Made by a program: the position numbers and the translations under genes. The notes below the pieces were generated by a model that made no database searches, had not been told where the DNA came from, and saw nothing but the letters and a program-made list of their open reading frames with translations. Shown here piece by piece: positions 8,290-16,740 of a DNA stretch of 64,000 bases (the first letter of the stretch is position 1; each line of letters opens with the position of its first letter). Origin of the DNA: JAXLQL01 sp046331625 (GTDB lineage: Bacteria; Acidobacteriota; Terriglobia; Bryobacterales; Bryobacteraceae); assembly GCA_046331625.1 (NCBI GenBank), contig JAXLQL010000027.1:1-64000 (forward strand). Direction: 5' to 3'.

Positions 8290-9383
8290 GGTCGCCTACG
8301 AAGCTGGCTGAGTCCGCGTCGAGCTACCGTTGGTCGCAGGTGTTCCCGTGCCTCTATTCGACGGACTTCGAGACGGCGGTGGTCCGCGTAGAGACGGACG
8401 CTGGAATCATCGGGTGGGGCGAGGCTCAGGCGCCCCTCGCACCCGAGGTCGCGTGCACCATCGTCGATCGACTGCTCGCACCTGTGCTCACCGGCGAGGA
8501 GTTCGATCCTACTCCTGAAGGCATCGCCGCGTGGTGGGATCGCATGTACTCGGCGATGCGCGTTCGCGGCCAAACGGGCGGCTTCATGCTCGATGCGATC
8601 AGCGCGGTGGACATCGCCCTTTGGGACATCGCGGGTAAAGCGGCGGGCGTTCCTGTGTGCCGGCTGCTGAGCGCTGCGCCGAAGCTGCGCATCCCCGCGT
8701 ACTACAGCGGGCTGCCGGCAGCGGGTCGTGTGGACGCGGCGCGTCGCGCGATCGACTCGGGCTTCACGCGGTTCAAGCTGTTCTACGACACGCCGGATGC
8801 GGAGTCATTCTTCCGTGCGATGGACGAGTTGCCTGCCGCGCAGTATGCAGTGGACGCGCTGTGGCGGCATCGGCCTGACAGCGCACGAGCGTTCGGTCGC
8901 GAACTCGACGCGCGGAACGCGCTGTGGTTCGAGGCGCCGCTCGATCCCGAGGACCCGATCGCGCACGGCGAACTCGCCCATGCAGTGCGGACTCCGATCG
9001 CGATCGGCGAGAGCTACCGCACGCGCTTCGAGATGGCGCCGTTTTTCCGTGAAGGCGCGGTGGAGGTCTACCAGCCGGATCTGGGCCGCTGTGGCATCAC
9101 GGAAGGCATGCGCCTGGCGACCGAGGCTTCCTCGCGTGGTGTTCCGGTTGTGCCGCATTTGAGCATCGCCTTCGGACCGCAGATCGCCGCTGCGCTGCAC
9201 TTCGCTGCTGCGGCGCCTGGGTGCGATCTGGCCGAGTTCAATGCGTCGGTGCTCGAGACCGCGAACCGGTTCTTGCGTGAGCCGATCCGGATGGAGAATG
9301 CGGCGTATGTGGTTCCGCGGGGTCCCGGGTTGGGGCTGGGTGAGCTCACGTTGCCGGCGGGACTGAGGTCCCGCGCAGACTGA
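8217..9383 (+). CDS. Mandelate racemase/muconate lactonizing enzyme family protein
   Basis: 388-residue enolase-superfamily protein beginning MRIRAVESHPIRLPRD. The N-terminal capping domain contains GIIGWGEAQAP and AVDIALWDIAGK; the barrel shows FTRFKLFYDT, WFEAPLDPEDP, IAIGES and PDLGRCGITEG followed by VPHLSIAFG. The lysine of the usual KxK base appears as FKLF, and the second ligand region AVDALWRH is less canonical, so activity may differ from mandelate racemase. It follows the aldolase-family gene across a duplicated junction and is probably in the same transcript. The last codons (LPAGLRSRAD and stop) are contributed by a dispersed hairpin repeat, so the native C-terminus may have been replaced. 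Confidence 0.82.
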   Translation: MRIRAVESHPIRLPRDAGTVTGRAGSPTKLAESASSYRWSQVFPCLYSTDFETAVVRVETDAGIIGWGEAQAPLAPEVACTIVDRLLAPVLTGEEFDPTPEGIAAWWDRMYSAMRVRGQTGGFMLDAISAVDIALWDIAGKAAGVPVCRLLSAAPKLRIPAYYSGLPAAGRVDAARRAIDSGFTRFKLFYDTPDAESFFRAMDELPAAQYAVDALWRHRPDSARAFGRELDARNALWFEAPLDPEDPIAHGELAHAVRTPIAIGESYRTRFEMAPFFREGAVEVYQPDLGRCGITEGMRLATEASSRGVPVVPHLSIAFGPQIAAALHFAAAAPGCDLAEFNASVLETANRFLREPIRMENAAYVVPRGPGLGLGELTLPAGLRSRAD

Positions 9384-9505
9384 GGGCCGCCCTACCTACA
9401 CGACAGGGCAAGTGCTGATGCCGGAAGCAGCAAGTTTTCGCGGGCCTCGGCGCGAGTATCAGCCGCGGGACTGAAGTCCCGCGCAGACTGAAGTCTGCCC
9501 AACAC
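9357..9505. repeat. Composite dispersed repeat (two hairpin cores)
   Basis: Two copies of the core GCGGGACTgaAGTCCCGC, the first with one change, are separated by a conserved linker containing GCAAGTGCTGATGCCGGA and GTTTTCGCGGGC. The second core is followed by CAGACTGAAGTCTGCCC, another small hairpin. The same arrangement occurs in the two units at 11571-11990. The first core overlaps the stop codon of the enolase gene. This resembles a BIME/REP-type intergenic repeat. Confidence 0.8.
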
Positions 9506-9530
9506 GTCGGGGCCAGTGTGGGAACTGGGC

Positions 9531-10235
9531 TTATCGGAGGCTGAGGCCGCCGTCGATGGCGAGGATCTGGCCGGTGACGAACTCGGTGGCGTCGAGGAAA
9601 TACTGCACCGCACCCGCGATCTCCTCGGGCGTGCCGGGGCGCTGAGCGGGCGTGGCCTCCACCATCGGAATACTGCGCTCGTCGAGATCGTTGAACGGGA
9701 TCACGCCGGGTGCGACCGAGTTGACCGTGATCTTCGGAGCGAAGGCTTTGGCGAGCGCGCGAGTCATATGGATGACGCCGGCCTTGGAGGCGCAGTAGTG
9801 CGCGTGCTCGGCCCAAGGGCGGATGCCACCGAGCGAGCTGATGTTGACGATGCGGCCACGGCCTCCGGTGGCGAGCATGTGCTTGGCGCCTTGCTGGCAA
9901 CAGAAGAAGACCGCCTTGAGGTTGACGCTGTGGATGAAGTCCCAGTCTTTCTCGGTGACCTCGAGCGGATGGAAGCGGGTGAAGCGCGCGGCGTTGTTGA
10001 CCAGGGCGTCGAGCCGGCCGAAGTGCGCGGTGACCTGGTCGAAGAGGCGCTCGATTTCCGGGACCTTCTCGAGGTCGGCGCGGAAGACGGGAGCTCCGCC
10101 GCATTCCTCGGCAGTCTCGAGAGCCTCGCGCTCGGAGCCGCTGTAGTGAATCGCGACCCGCGCGCCTGATCGGGCGAGATGCAAGGCAATGCCGCGGCCG
10201 ATGCGCTTGGCCGATCCGGTGACGAGTACGTTCAT
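9531..10235 (-). CDS. SDR family oxidoreductase
   Basis: 234-residue short-chain dehydrogenase/reductase. The Rossmann motif is TGSAKRIGRGIA near residue 6, the NNAA motif is at residues 80-83, the catalytic set is S133/S134, Y147 and K151 (HYCASKAG), and the C-terminus has the usual TGQILAIDGG. The variant dinucleotide motif with SAKRIG resembles pteridine-reductase/FabG-like enzymes that use NADPH. It starts 7 bases after the stop of the MFS gene at 10243-11535, so the two are co-transcribed. The substrate is not predictable; a role in the nearby acid-sugar pathway is possible but not shown. Confidence 0.85.
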   Translation of the reverse strand: MNVLVTGSAKRIGRGIALHLARSGARVAIHYSGSEREALETAEECGGAPVFRADLEKVPEIERLFDQVTAHFGRLDALVNNAARFTRFHPLEVTEKDWDFIHSVNLKAVFFCCQQGAKHMLATGGRGRIVNISSLGGIRPWAEHAHYCASKAGVIHMTRALAKAFAPKITVNSVAPGVIPFNDLDERSIPMVEATPAQRPGTPEEIAGAVQYFLDATEFVTGQILAIDGGLSLR

Positions 10236-10242
10236 GGAAGCC

Positions 10243-11535
10243 TCAGTTTACGGTGTCGCCGTGGACCTCGACGCCGGCCGGATCGCTGCCGGCCCGCGAG
10301 GGTTCGGGAAGCTTGCCCGCCCACATGGCAAGGAACCAGAACAAGGCCGTGGATCCGCTGAGTACGCCCGAGGCGAAGCCGATGGCGCGGATCGAGTAGA
10401 AGTCCGAGAAGAAGCCCGCGGCCGTCATCGAGAACATCATGGTGGCCCAGCTCATCGACTCGAAGGTGGAGAAGACGCGTCCGCGGAAGCCGTCTTCCAC
10501 GTGACGTAATAGCTGCGTCATGTTTAAAACAGAACTGATGGCTACTGCTCCGCGAGAGAGGGCGATCCAGAAGCAAGCGATCCAGAAGTTCTCCATGAGA
10601 CTGAAGACGCAGTACGCGGAGCCGTGGACGAGGTAGACGATGCCGATGGTGTAGAGGTAGCCGCGATGGCTCAAGCGCGGTCCGATGCGGTGGGCGATGA
10701 TGCCACCCACGATGAGGCCGAGTGCGGCGCATCCCCACAGCGTGCCGATGCCGGCCGCACCGCGATTGAACACCTTTTCTCCGAAAAGCGAGAACAGCAC
10801 TTGCGCGGCGCCGCCACCGCTGGCCCATCCGATAGTGAGCAGGGCGAGTCCGAAGACGAGGGGAATGGTGCGCATGTAGCGGAGCCCTTCGGTGTATTCG
10901 TGCCAGGGCCGCAACACGTTGCCTTCAGTGAGCGCTTCGGCGGGTGGACGGAAGCCTTCTGGCACGTGAAGCTGCGAGATGCACGCAGCCGAGAAGACGA
11001 ACGAGAGCGCGTTGAGGACGAAGGCCCATTCGAAGCCGAGGCTCGCGACGCTGGCGCCACCGAGGAACATGCCGATGGCGAGGTTGGTCCACTGGGTGGT
11101 TTGGGTGAGCGAGTTGGCTGTGTGGAGTTCTTCTTTGGTGGCGATGCGGGGAAGAATGGCGGCGCGTCCGCTGGTGAAGAACGGCGATGCGAACATGAGC
11201 AGCGCGCTGAAGAGGTAGAGGAGCTTGGTTGTGGGGAAGACGAGGCAGAGACCGAAGCAGAGCGCAATGAGGGCGCGGAAGGAGTCGCTGAGGATCATCA
11301 TGCGTTTGCGATCCATGCGATCGAGCACGACGCCGGCGAGTGGCCCGGCCATGATCATGGCGACACCGCGGGCGAGGAGCACGCCGCTGACGACGCGCCC
11401 GGAGCCGGTGAGCTTGAGGGCGAGGGAGAAGACGGCGATGTTGTTGAAGTGGTCGCCGACTTCGCTGACGATTTGGCCGAACCAGGTGTAGCGGTAGTTG
11501 CGGTTGCGGCGGAGGAGGTCGAGGAAGGCGGTCAT
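10243..11535 (-). CDS. MFS transporter, exporter-like (MFS_3/EntS-type)
   Basis: 430-residue membrane protein with about 12 hydrophobic segments. The start MTAFLDLLRRNRNYRYTWFGQ at 11535 is typical of MFS_3 permeases related to EntS and macrolide-efflux proteins (short N-terminal helix, then WFGQIVSEVGDHF). The loop motif LDRMDRKRMMILSD follows TM2. The frame stays open upstream to 12045, but that extension is entirely translation of dispersed repeats and is rejected. The SDR gene follows 7 bases after the stop. Likely role: efflux of a small molecule, substrate unknown. Confidence 0.85.
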   Translation of the reverse strand: MTAFLDLLRRNRNYRYTWFGQIVSEVGDHFNNIAVFSLALKLTGSGRVVSGVLLARGVAMIMAGPLAGVVLDRMDRKRMMILSDSFRALIALCFGLCLVFPTTKLLYLFSALLMFASPFFTSGRAAILPRIATKEELHTANSLTQTTQWTNLAIGMFLGGASVASLGFEWAFVLNALSFVFSAACISQLHVPEGFRPPAEALTEGNVLRPWHEYTEGLRYMRTIPLVFGLALLTIGWASGGGAAQVLFSLFGEKVFNRGAAGIGTLWGCAALGLIVGGIIAHRIGPRLSHRGYLYTIGIVYLVHGSAYCVFSLMENFWIACFWIALSRGAVAISSVLNMTQLLRHVEDGFRGRVFSTFESMSWATMMFSMTAAGFFSDFYSIRAIGFASGVLSGSTALFWFLAMWAGKLPEPSRAGSDPAGVEVHGDTVN

Positions 11536-11570
11536 GGGCGGGGCTCCGGGGGGGCTGCCCAATAGACGCT

Positions 11571-11990
11571 GTTCCGAGCTGCGACTGTAAGGGAGTGGTG
11601 CAGGGTTAAATGCAGCGCTACGCGGGCGTGGCGGGACTGAAGTCCCGCGCTGGCTAAAGCCCGCCCTACACGGCAGAGCAAGTGCTGATGCCGGAGCCGG
11701 CGTGTTTTCGCGGGCGTTGGCGCGAGTTCCGGCAGCGGGACTGAAGTCCCGCGCAGGCTGAAGCCTTGCCCACAGGCGTGCTTCCGAGCTACGAGCGAAA
11801 GGGAATGGCGGAGGGTTGGATGCAGCACTGCGCAGGTCCGGCGGGACTGAAGTCCCGCGCTGGCTAAAGCCCGCCCTACACGGCAAGGCAAGTGCTGATG
11901 CCGGAGCCGGCGTGTTTTCGCGGGCGTTGGCGCGAACTCCGGCAGCGGGACTGAAGTCCCGCGCAGGCTGAAGCCTGCCCCACACGAAAT
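11571..11990. repeat. Two tandem 210-base composite repeat units
   Basis: Unit 1 (about 11571-11780) and unit 2 (about 11781-11990) are offset by exactly 210 bases and are highly similar. Each starts with TTCCGAGCT, contains a ~60-base leader, then the hairpin core GCGGGACTgaAGTCCCGC, GCTGGCTAAAGCCCGCC, the linker AAGTGCTGATGCCGGAGC, and a second core followed by CAGGCTGAAGCC. The array fills the ~460 bases between the MFS gene and the EamA gene, which holds no convincing gene. It matches 9357-9505 over its second half. Confidence 0.85.
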
Positions 11991-11998
11991 CCGGGCGG

Positions 11999-12895
11999 TC
12001 ATGCGAGGCGCTCCGCGAGGAGGACACCGCCGAGAACAAGCGCACCGCCAGCGAAGAGCGAGGCTGTCAGTTCTTCGCCAAGCAAGAAGACGCCGAACAG
12101 CGTCGCCAACGGCGGTTGGAGGTAGGCGAGCATCGAAAGGCGCGACGGCTGCAGGTAGCGCAGCGCGTAATAGAAGATCAAGTAGGCGATGATCGAGGGA
12201 AAGATCGCCATGAAGACGACACTGGTCCAGCCGACCCAGGTGACCTTATCGAAGTCGACGCCGGAAGCGATCCACAGCGTAGAAGGCAGCAGCAGAATCG
12301 CGCTGCCAGTGTAGGCGAAGGTGGTCATCGTCAGCGAGTCATAGTGAGCGCGAATGCTCTTGCCGAAGACCGTATAGATGGCGAAGGTGAGAGCGGCGAG
12401 CATGACGAAGAAGTCGCCGAGCGCGGAGCCGTGTCCACCGATCAGTGCCCTGCCCTGCAACACGAGCACGCCGCCAACGGCTATGCCGAGTCCAGCGAGC
12501 TTCGATCGGGTGATGCGCTCGTGGCCGACCCACGACGAGAGCAGCAACACCAACACGGGCGTCATCGCGATGAGCAGCGCCGCATGGGCGATGGTGGTGC
12601 GCACCAAGCCTACTTGGAAGACGAGTTGATTCGCGCCCACGCCAATCAAGCCGAGACCGACCAGACGAAGCGTATCGGGGCCGACGAACAAGGGCCGCTT
12701 CTCGGAGAGCTGCCGCAGCAAATAGATGGGAGCGATGAGGAGTCCCGCCAAGGTGAAGCGCAGGGAGCCGAGCATGAGCGGAGGGATCTCGCGCAGGGCG
12801 GTCTTGGCCACCACGAAGTTGACTGACCACACGAAGACCATCACGGCCAGCAAGGCATACAGCCGTGCCGGCTTTCGTGTGGGTCCTTCACTCAA
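11999..12895 (-). CDS. EamA/DMT family transporter
   Basis: 298-residue inner-membrane protein with ten predicted hydrophobic segments in two repeats of five, the EamA (drug/metabolite transporter) layout; markers are FVWSVNFVVAKTAL near the start and SWVGHERITRSKLAGLGIAVGGVL at the start of the second half. The TTG at 12895 was chosen as start because CAGGAGG lies 7 bases before it and it overlaps the TGA of the upstream racemase gene. Members export amino acids or other metabolites. Coupling to the racemase-like and GNAT genes suggests movement of amino acids or N-acyl amino acids, which is inference. Confidence 0.87.
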   Translation of the reverse strand: MSEGPTRKPARLYALLAVMVFVWSVNFVVAKTALREIPPLMLGSLRFTLAGLLIAPIYLLRQLSEKRPLFVGPDTLRLVGLGLIGVGANQLVFQVGLVRTTIAHAALLIAMTPVLVLLLSSWVGHERITRSKLAGLGIAVGGVLVLQGRALIGGHGSALGDFFVMLAALTFAIYTVFGKSIRAHYDSLTMTTFAYTGSAILLLPSTLWIASGVDFDKVTWVGWTSVVFMAIFPSIIAYLIFYYALRYLQPSRLSMLAYLQPPLATLFGVFLLGEELTASLFAGGALVLGGVLLAERLA

Positions 12896-14007
12896 TGAAT
12901 TTCCTCCTGGCGCACCGTGATCGACTCGAGGAAGTCGTGATCGATATCGTATCCGAAACCGGGTTGGTCGCGGATCTCGATGGTGCCGCGAGGCGTGGTT
13001 TCCACCCAGGGAGTGATGATGTCGCGGGTCCAGTAGCGCTTGCTGGCGGAGACGTCTCCGGGCAGCACGAAGTTCGGAAGAGTGGCGAGGGCGATATTGT
13101 GCGCGCGGCCGATGCCGGCTTCGAGCATGCCTCCGCACCAGACGGGAACTCCGGCGGCTTGGGCTACATCGTGGAGACGTTTGGCTTCCGCGAAGCCGCC
13201 CACGCGGCCGAGCTTGATGTTGATGATCTTGCACGCGCCCATGCGAATCGCCTGTTCGGCCTGGTGCGCCGACCGCAGGCACTCGTCGAGGCAGATCGGC
13301 GTCTGAAGCTTGGCTTGCAGTTGGACGTGATCGAAGATCTCGTCATGGTCCAGCGGCTGCTCGATCATCATGAGGTAGAACTCATCGAGTTGCTTCAAGC
13401 GATCGATGTCGGAGAGGCGATAGGCGGAGTTGGCGTCGGCCATCAGCTTGATGTTCGGAAACTGCTTGCGGACTTCGCGAATGACGTCGACATCCCAGCC
13501 TGGCTTGATCTTCATCTTGATCCGCTGGTAGCCGGCCTCGAGTTCGGTGGTGATCTTCTCGATCAGTTGCGGCACGGAATCCTGGATGCCGATGGAGACA
13601 CCGCACGGAATTTCACGGCGGGCGCCACCGCCGATTTCCTTCCAGAGGGGGTTGCCGTCAAGGCGCGCCTGCAGGTCCCAGGTGGCGGCTTCCAGTCCGC
13701 CCTTGGCCATGTTGTGTCCGCGGATGTGCGCGATGCGCGGGCCCACGTCGAGCGCGGAAGCGCACTCGTGATTGATCACGCGCGGGGCAGCATAGTCACG
13801 CACGATGCGCCAAGCGGATTCGGTCCACTCTTCGTTGTAGAAGGGGTTTTCGCCAGCAGTGACTTCGCCCCATCCGGAGACGCCGCCGGCCACCACCTCG
13901 ACGATCACCATGTGACGCTCGTAGGTTCGGCCGAAGCTGGTCTCGAAGAAGTGCACCAGAGGCATGCGAATCTGGCGCAGGCGGACTCGTTCGATTTTGA
14001 AGGACAT
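12892..14007 (-). CDS. o-Succinylbenzoate synthase / N-succinylamino acid racemase family enzyme
   Basis: 371-residue enolase-superfamily enzyme of the OSBS/NSAR (menC-like) subgroup. The barrel shows the two-lysine signature IKMKIKPGW, metal ligands in LMADANSAY, MIEQPL and CLDECL, and the second catalytic lysine in IINIKLGRVGG. The ATG at 14007 overlaps the TAA of the GNAT gene by one base. Known relatives next to GNAT succinyltransferases racemise N-succinyl amino acids in the D- to L-amino-acid pathway (Geobacillus-type NSAR). No other menaquinone genes are present, so NSAR is favoured over OSBS. Cytoplasmic; no signal. Confidence 0.87.
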   Translation of the reverse strand: MSFKIERVRLRQIRMPLVHFFETSFGRTYERHMVIVEVVAGGVSGWGEVTAGENPFYNEEWTESAWRIVRDYAAPRVINHECASALDVGPRIAHIRGHNMAKGGLEAATWDLQARLDGNPLWKEIGGGARREIPCGVSIGIQDSVPQLIEKITTELEAGYQRIKMKIKPGWDVDVIREVRKQFPNIKLMADANSAYRLSDIDRLKQLDEFYLMMIEQPLDHDEIFDHVQLQAKLQTPICLDECLRSAHQAEQAIRMGACKIINIKLGRVGGFAEAKRLHDVAQAAGVPVWCGGMLEAGIGRAHNIALATLPNFVLPGDVSASKRYWTRDIITPWVETTPRGTIEIRDQPGFGYDIDHDFLESITVRQEEIH

Positions 14008-14747
14008 TAGGATTCTGGCTCCCAGCGGGCGAGCAGATAGGTTCCCTTGTTTTCGGAGCGCTCCACGCCGACGGCGGTGAGGCCTTGGCGGAGATACTCG
14101 ACGAACTGGGAACTGACGCGGGCTTGGATATCGCGCTTGGGCTCGTTCGTGTTCAGTGGGACTTCGATGCGAGCTTCGATGGGCGGTCGAGGAAGGGGCT
14201 CGCCGGCAAGGATGCCGCGCACCCTGCCCGAGTCCATGAACCACTCGGCGACGCAGCGATCGGTAGGGAGTCCGGCGTGAAGCGCGCTCGAGGTGACTCC
14301 ATATTGATTGAGCACGTAGCGCTTCACCACGGCGCCCAAGCGCTCCATGTTGAAGTAGGCGTTCTTGATTTCGAGCGGATCGAAGGTCCACTCCATGAGA
14401 TCGATGCCGCGAGCGAGCGCGTCGTTACGCTGGGCCAGCTTGAGCAGGCGGCCGACGCCTTTATCGCGATAAGGAGCTTCCACGCCGAGCATGTTGCTGT
14501 GCAGGAAGTTCCCACCGCCGGGCTTGATTCCCGGGAGCGCCACGCAGAAGCCGACGATGCGCGCGCCGTCGAATGCGCCGAAGATCTGTCCGCCGATTTT
14601 AGACGCGACAACGAACAGGCGCACCGGAAGCGCATCCTCTTCGGAGAAGCCCCAGATCTCCTTCTGAAGACGAACGGCTTCGCGATACTCTTCGACCGCA
14701 GTCAAAGGACGAACGGCTATTTCGGAGCTTGTTTGGCTTGCTGCCAC
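14007..14747 (-). CDS. GNAT family N-acyltransferase (COG3375 type)
   Basis: 246 residues from a GTG at 14747 that has GGAGGA four bases upstream and overlaps the end of mazG. The core EYREAVRLQKEIWGFSEEDALP and the acetyl-CoA-binding style loop YRDKGVGRLLKLAQR are typical of the COG3375 group of GNAT proteins, followed by MEWTFDPLEIKNAYFN, a conserved stretch in that group. In organisms with NSAR-type racemases the adjacent GNAT protein transfers succinyl from succinyl-CoA to D-amino acids. The stop overlaps the racemase start. A deacylase to finish the pathway is not in the window. Confidence 0.8.
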   Translation of the reverse strand: MAASQTSSEIAVRPLTAVEEYREAVRLQKEIWGFSEEDALPVRLFVVASKIGGQIFGAFDGARIVGFCVALPGIKPGGGNFLHSNMLGVEAPYRDKGVGRLLKLAQRNDALARGIDLMEWTFDPLEIKNAYFNMERLGAVVKRYVLNQYGVTSSALHAGLPTDRCVAEWFMDSGRVRGILAGEPLPRPPIEARIEVPLNTNEPKRDIQARVSSQFVEYLRQGLTAVGVERSENKGTYLLARWEPES

Positions 14748-15541
14748 TTTTCCTCCATTTCCTCGAGGGTCGCTTCGCCGAGCGGGCGGCCATCGGCGCG
14801 GAGAGCCTGCTCCACGAACGCAAATCGGCGGCGGAACTTGGCGTTGGCGCCGCGCAGAGCTTGCTCGGCATCGATGTCGAGTTTGCGGGCGAGATTGACC
14901 ATCACGAAGAGCATATCGCCGAGTTCCTCTTCGAGGTGGGCGCGGTCTGACGCGCGGCGAGCTTCTTCGAGTTCGGCGACCTCTTCGTGGAGCTTGTCGA
15001 GGACCTGCTCGACCGAGGTCCAATCAAAGCCGACCTTGGCGACGCGGCTGCCGATCTTCTGGCCTTCGACGAGGGCGGGAAGGTTGCGGGGTACGGCTTC
15101 AAGCAGAGCTTCGGGCTTGGCGCCCTTCTCGAGTTTGCCCTTCGCCTGCCTCTCTTGGCTCTTGATTTGCTCCCAGCGATGGGTGACGTCTTGCGCCGTG
15201 CGAGCCTCGGCGTCGCCGAAGACGTGCGGATGGCGGCGCACGAGCTTTTCATTGATGGCGTCGAGGGCGTCGGCTATGGAGAAGAGGTTCTGCTCGGAGG
15301 CCATCTGGGCGAGGAAGACGGGCTGGAGCATGAGGTCGCCGAGTTCCTCGGAGAGCGCGGCCCAATCCTCGGCGTCGATGGCATCGAGCACTTCGTAGCT
15401 TTCCTCGACCAGGTACTTCTTGAGGGTGGCGAAGGACTGTTCGCGATCCCAGGGGCAGCCATCGGGCGAGCGCAGCCGGGCCATGATCTGGACGAGTTGA
15501 TGGAACTTCTCCCCGGCGAGGGAGGGGTCGCTGTTTTTCAT
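14717..15541 (-). CDS. mazG: Nucleoside triphosphate pyrophosphohydrolase MazG
   Basis: 274 residues with two MazG domains. The first has the signature SPDGCPWDREQSF, then EESYEVLDAID and EELGDLMLQ; the second has VEQVLDKLHEEVAELEEA and EEELGDMLFVMVNLARKL, the acidic Mg-binding helices. This is the full-length form that hydrolyses NTPs to NMP and pyrophosphate, cleaning up aberrant nucleotides or limiting (p)ppGpp responses. The ATG at 15541 was preferred over a TTG at 15577; neither has a strong ribosome site. It heads a coupled run with the GNAT, NSAR-like and EamA genes. Confidence 0.92.
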   Translation of the reverse strand: MKNSDPSLAGEKFHQLVQIMARLRSPDGCPWDREQSFATLKKYLVEESYEVLDAIDAEDWAALSEELGDLMLQPVFLAQMASEQNLFSIADALDAINEKLVRRHPHVFGDAEARTAQDVTHRWEQIKSQERQAKGKLEKGAKPEALLEAVPRNLPALVEGQKIGSRVAKVGFDWTSVEQVLDKLHEEVAELEEARRASDRAHLEEELGDMLFVMVNLARKLDIDAEQALRGANAKFRRRFAFVEQALRADGRPLGEATLEEMEEKWQQAKQAPK

Positions 15542-15707
15542 GGATTTTCGGGGCTGGCGAGGCTCGACTTTTTTCAATGTAACATGAGGGTCCTAGCGCA
15601 GATCGGCACCCGGGGGACGAGGCTCTCCGGGTGATTTGGCGCAGGCGTGCGAGTTCGGCGGCATGGCGGAAAAATGCTCCAGAGTGTAAGATTTGCCCGC
15701 ATCCGAA

Positions 15708-15748
15708 GCGGGGCTGAAGCCCCGTGCAGACTGAAGTCTGCCCCACAT
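15708..15748. repeat. Dispersed hairpin repeat, short form
   Basis: GCGGGGCTgaAGCCCCGT followed directly by CAGACTGAAGTCTGCCCC: two consecutive small hairpins matching the core of the composite repeats elsewhere, with compensatory changes that keep the stem. It lies in the 313-base gap between mazG and the universal stress gene; the rest of that gap shows no gene. Confidence 0.7.
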
Positions 15749-15854
15749 CTGGCGGAGCATGTGCCCCAATCCGAACCTAGCGAAAATTCTTGAAAAGGGC
15801 GGGAACGGCCGTTGGCCCGCCGACGGTGGCACGGCAAATGCGGGGACCTAGGGC

Positions 15855-16724
15855 ATGGACATTCGCAGGATCCTCTTCCCGGTCGACTTCTCGCAGCGCA
15901 CGGCTCGCACTGCGCCGCTTGTGAGCGCCATGGCCAGACAGGTGGGCGCGGAGGTGGCTTTGCTGCACGTGGTTGGGACGATCCCCCATTGGCTGGCTAA
16001 CGCCGAACTGGCAGATGGCGAACCGGAGGCGATGCGGCCGCCGGATACGTGGATCGCGCTGCGGCGCAGTCAGCTCGAGAACTGGGCGAAAGATGAATGG
16101 ACGGGCGTTGCCGTGCGGCGTTACGTGGAGATTGGAGATCCGGCGCACCTGATCTCGGAGTTCGTCTCGCGCAATCAAGTGGACCTCATCATGATGCCCA
16201 CTCACGGGTTCGGGCGATTCCGGCGATGGCTGCTCGGGTCAGTGACGGGCAAGGTGCTGCACGATACGGAGTGTCCGGTATGGACCGATGTCCACATGCC
16301 GGAGCCGGTGCCGCGGGAAGGCGAGGTGCGGCGGATCTTGTGCGCACTCGACCTGGAAGACGAAAGCGGTGCGCTGCTGCAATGGTCGCGCGCGCTGGCC
16401 GAGAAGCTGCGAGCGGAGTTGCGATTGGTGCACGCGATTCCGGCGGCGGAACACATTCCCGGGCAGCCGGACGATCCGTTCCGGGCGCATCTGTTGCGGA
16501 TTGGCCGCGAGCAAATGGAGGAGTTGCAGCGGCGGTACCGGACAGAGCTGACGGCTACGGTGGTGAGCGGCAATGTTGCGAGCGCGGTGGCGCTGGTGGC
16601 CGGTGAGTGGGCGGCGGATCTGGTGGTGATTGGGAGGACGCCGGCGAAGAAGGGTCCGGGGCGGCTGCATTCGCACGCGTACGCGATCATTCGCGAGTCA
16701 CCGTGTCCGGTGATCAGCGTGTAG
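15855..16724 (+). CDS. Universal stress protein, tandem UspA domains
   Basis: 289 residues forming two Usp domains. Domain 1 (about 1-148) starts DIRRILFPVDFS and has the ATP-binding pattern MMPTHGFGRFRRWLLGSVTGKVLHD. Domain 2 (about 157-289) starts RRILCALDLEDES and ends CPVISV; its nucleotide loop IGRTPAKKGPGRLHSHAYAII departs from G-2x-G-9x-G(S/T), so only the first domain may bind ATP. Such proteins support survival under starvation and stress. It lies 16 bases upstream of an AI-2E-type permease and may be co-transcribed with it. Confidence 0.9.
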   Translation: MDIRRILFPVDFSQRTARTAPLVSAMARQVGAEVALLHVVGTIPHWLANAELADGEPEAMRPPDTWIALRRSQLENWAKDEWTGVAVRRYVEIGDPAHLISEFVSRNQVDLIMMPTHGFGRFRRWLLGSVTGKVLHDTECPVWTDVHMPEPVPREGEVRRILCALDLEDESGALLQWSRALAEKLRAELRLVHAIPAAEHIPGQPDDPFRAHLLRIGREQMEELQRRYRTELTATVVSGNVASAVALVAGEWAADLVVIGRTPAKKGPGRLHSHAYAIIRESPCPVISV

Positions 16725-16740
16725 GGGCGAGAGGGGCGGC

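Noticed and set aside
11571..11990. CRISPR-like array
   Set aside because: Only two 210-base units, with near-identical content throughout, no spacer pattern and no cas genes.
11536..12045. 170-codon N-terminal extension of the MFS gene
   Set aside because: It reads two repeat units (LQPARDFSPAAG twice, 210 bases apart) and the true MFS start with a family-typical N-terminus is at 11535.
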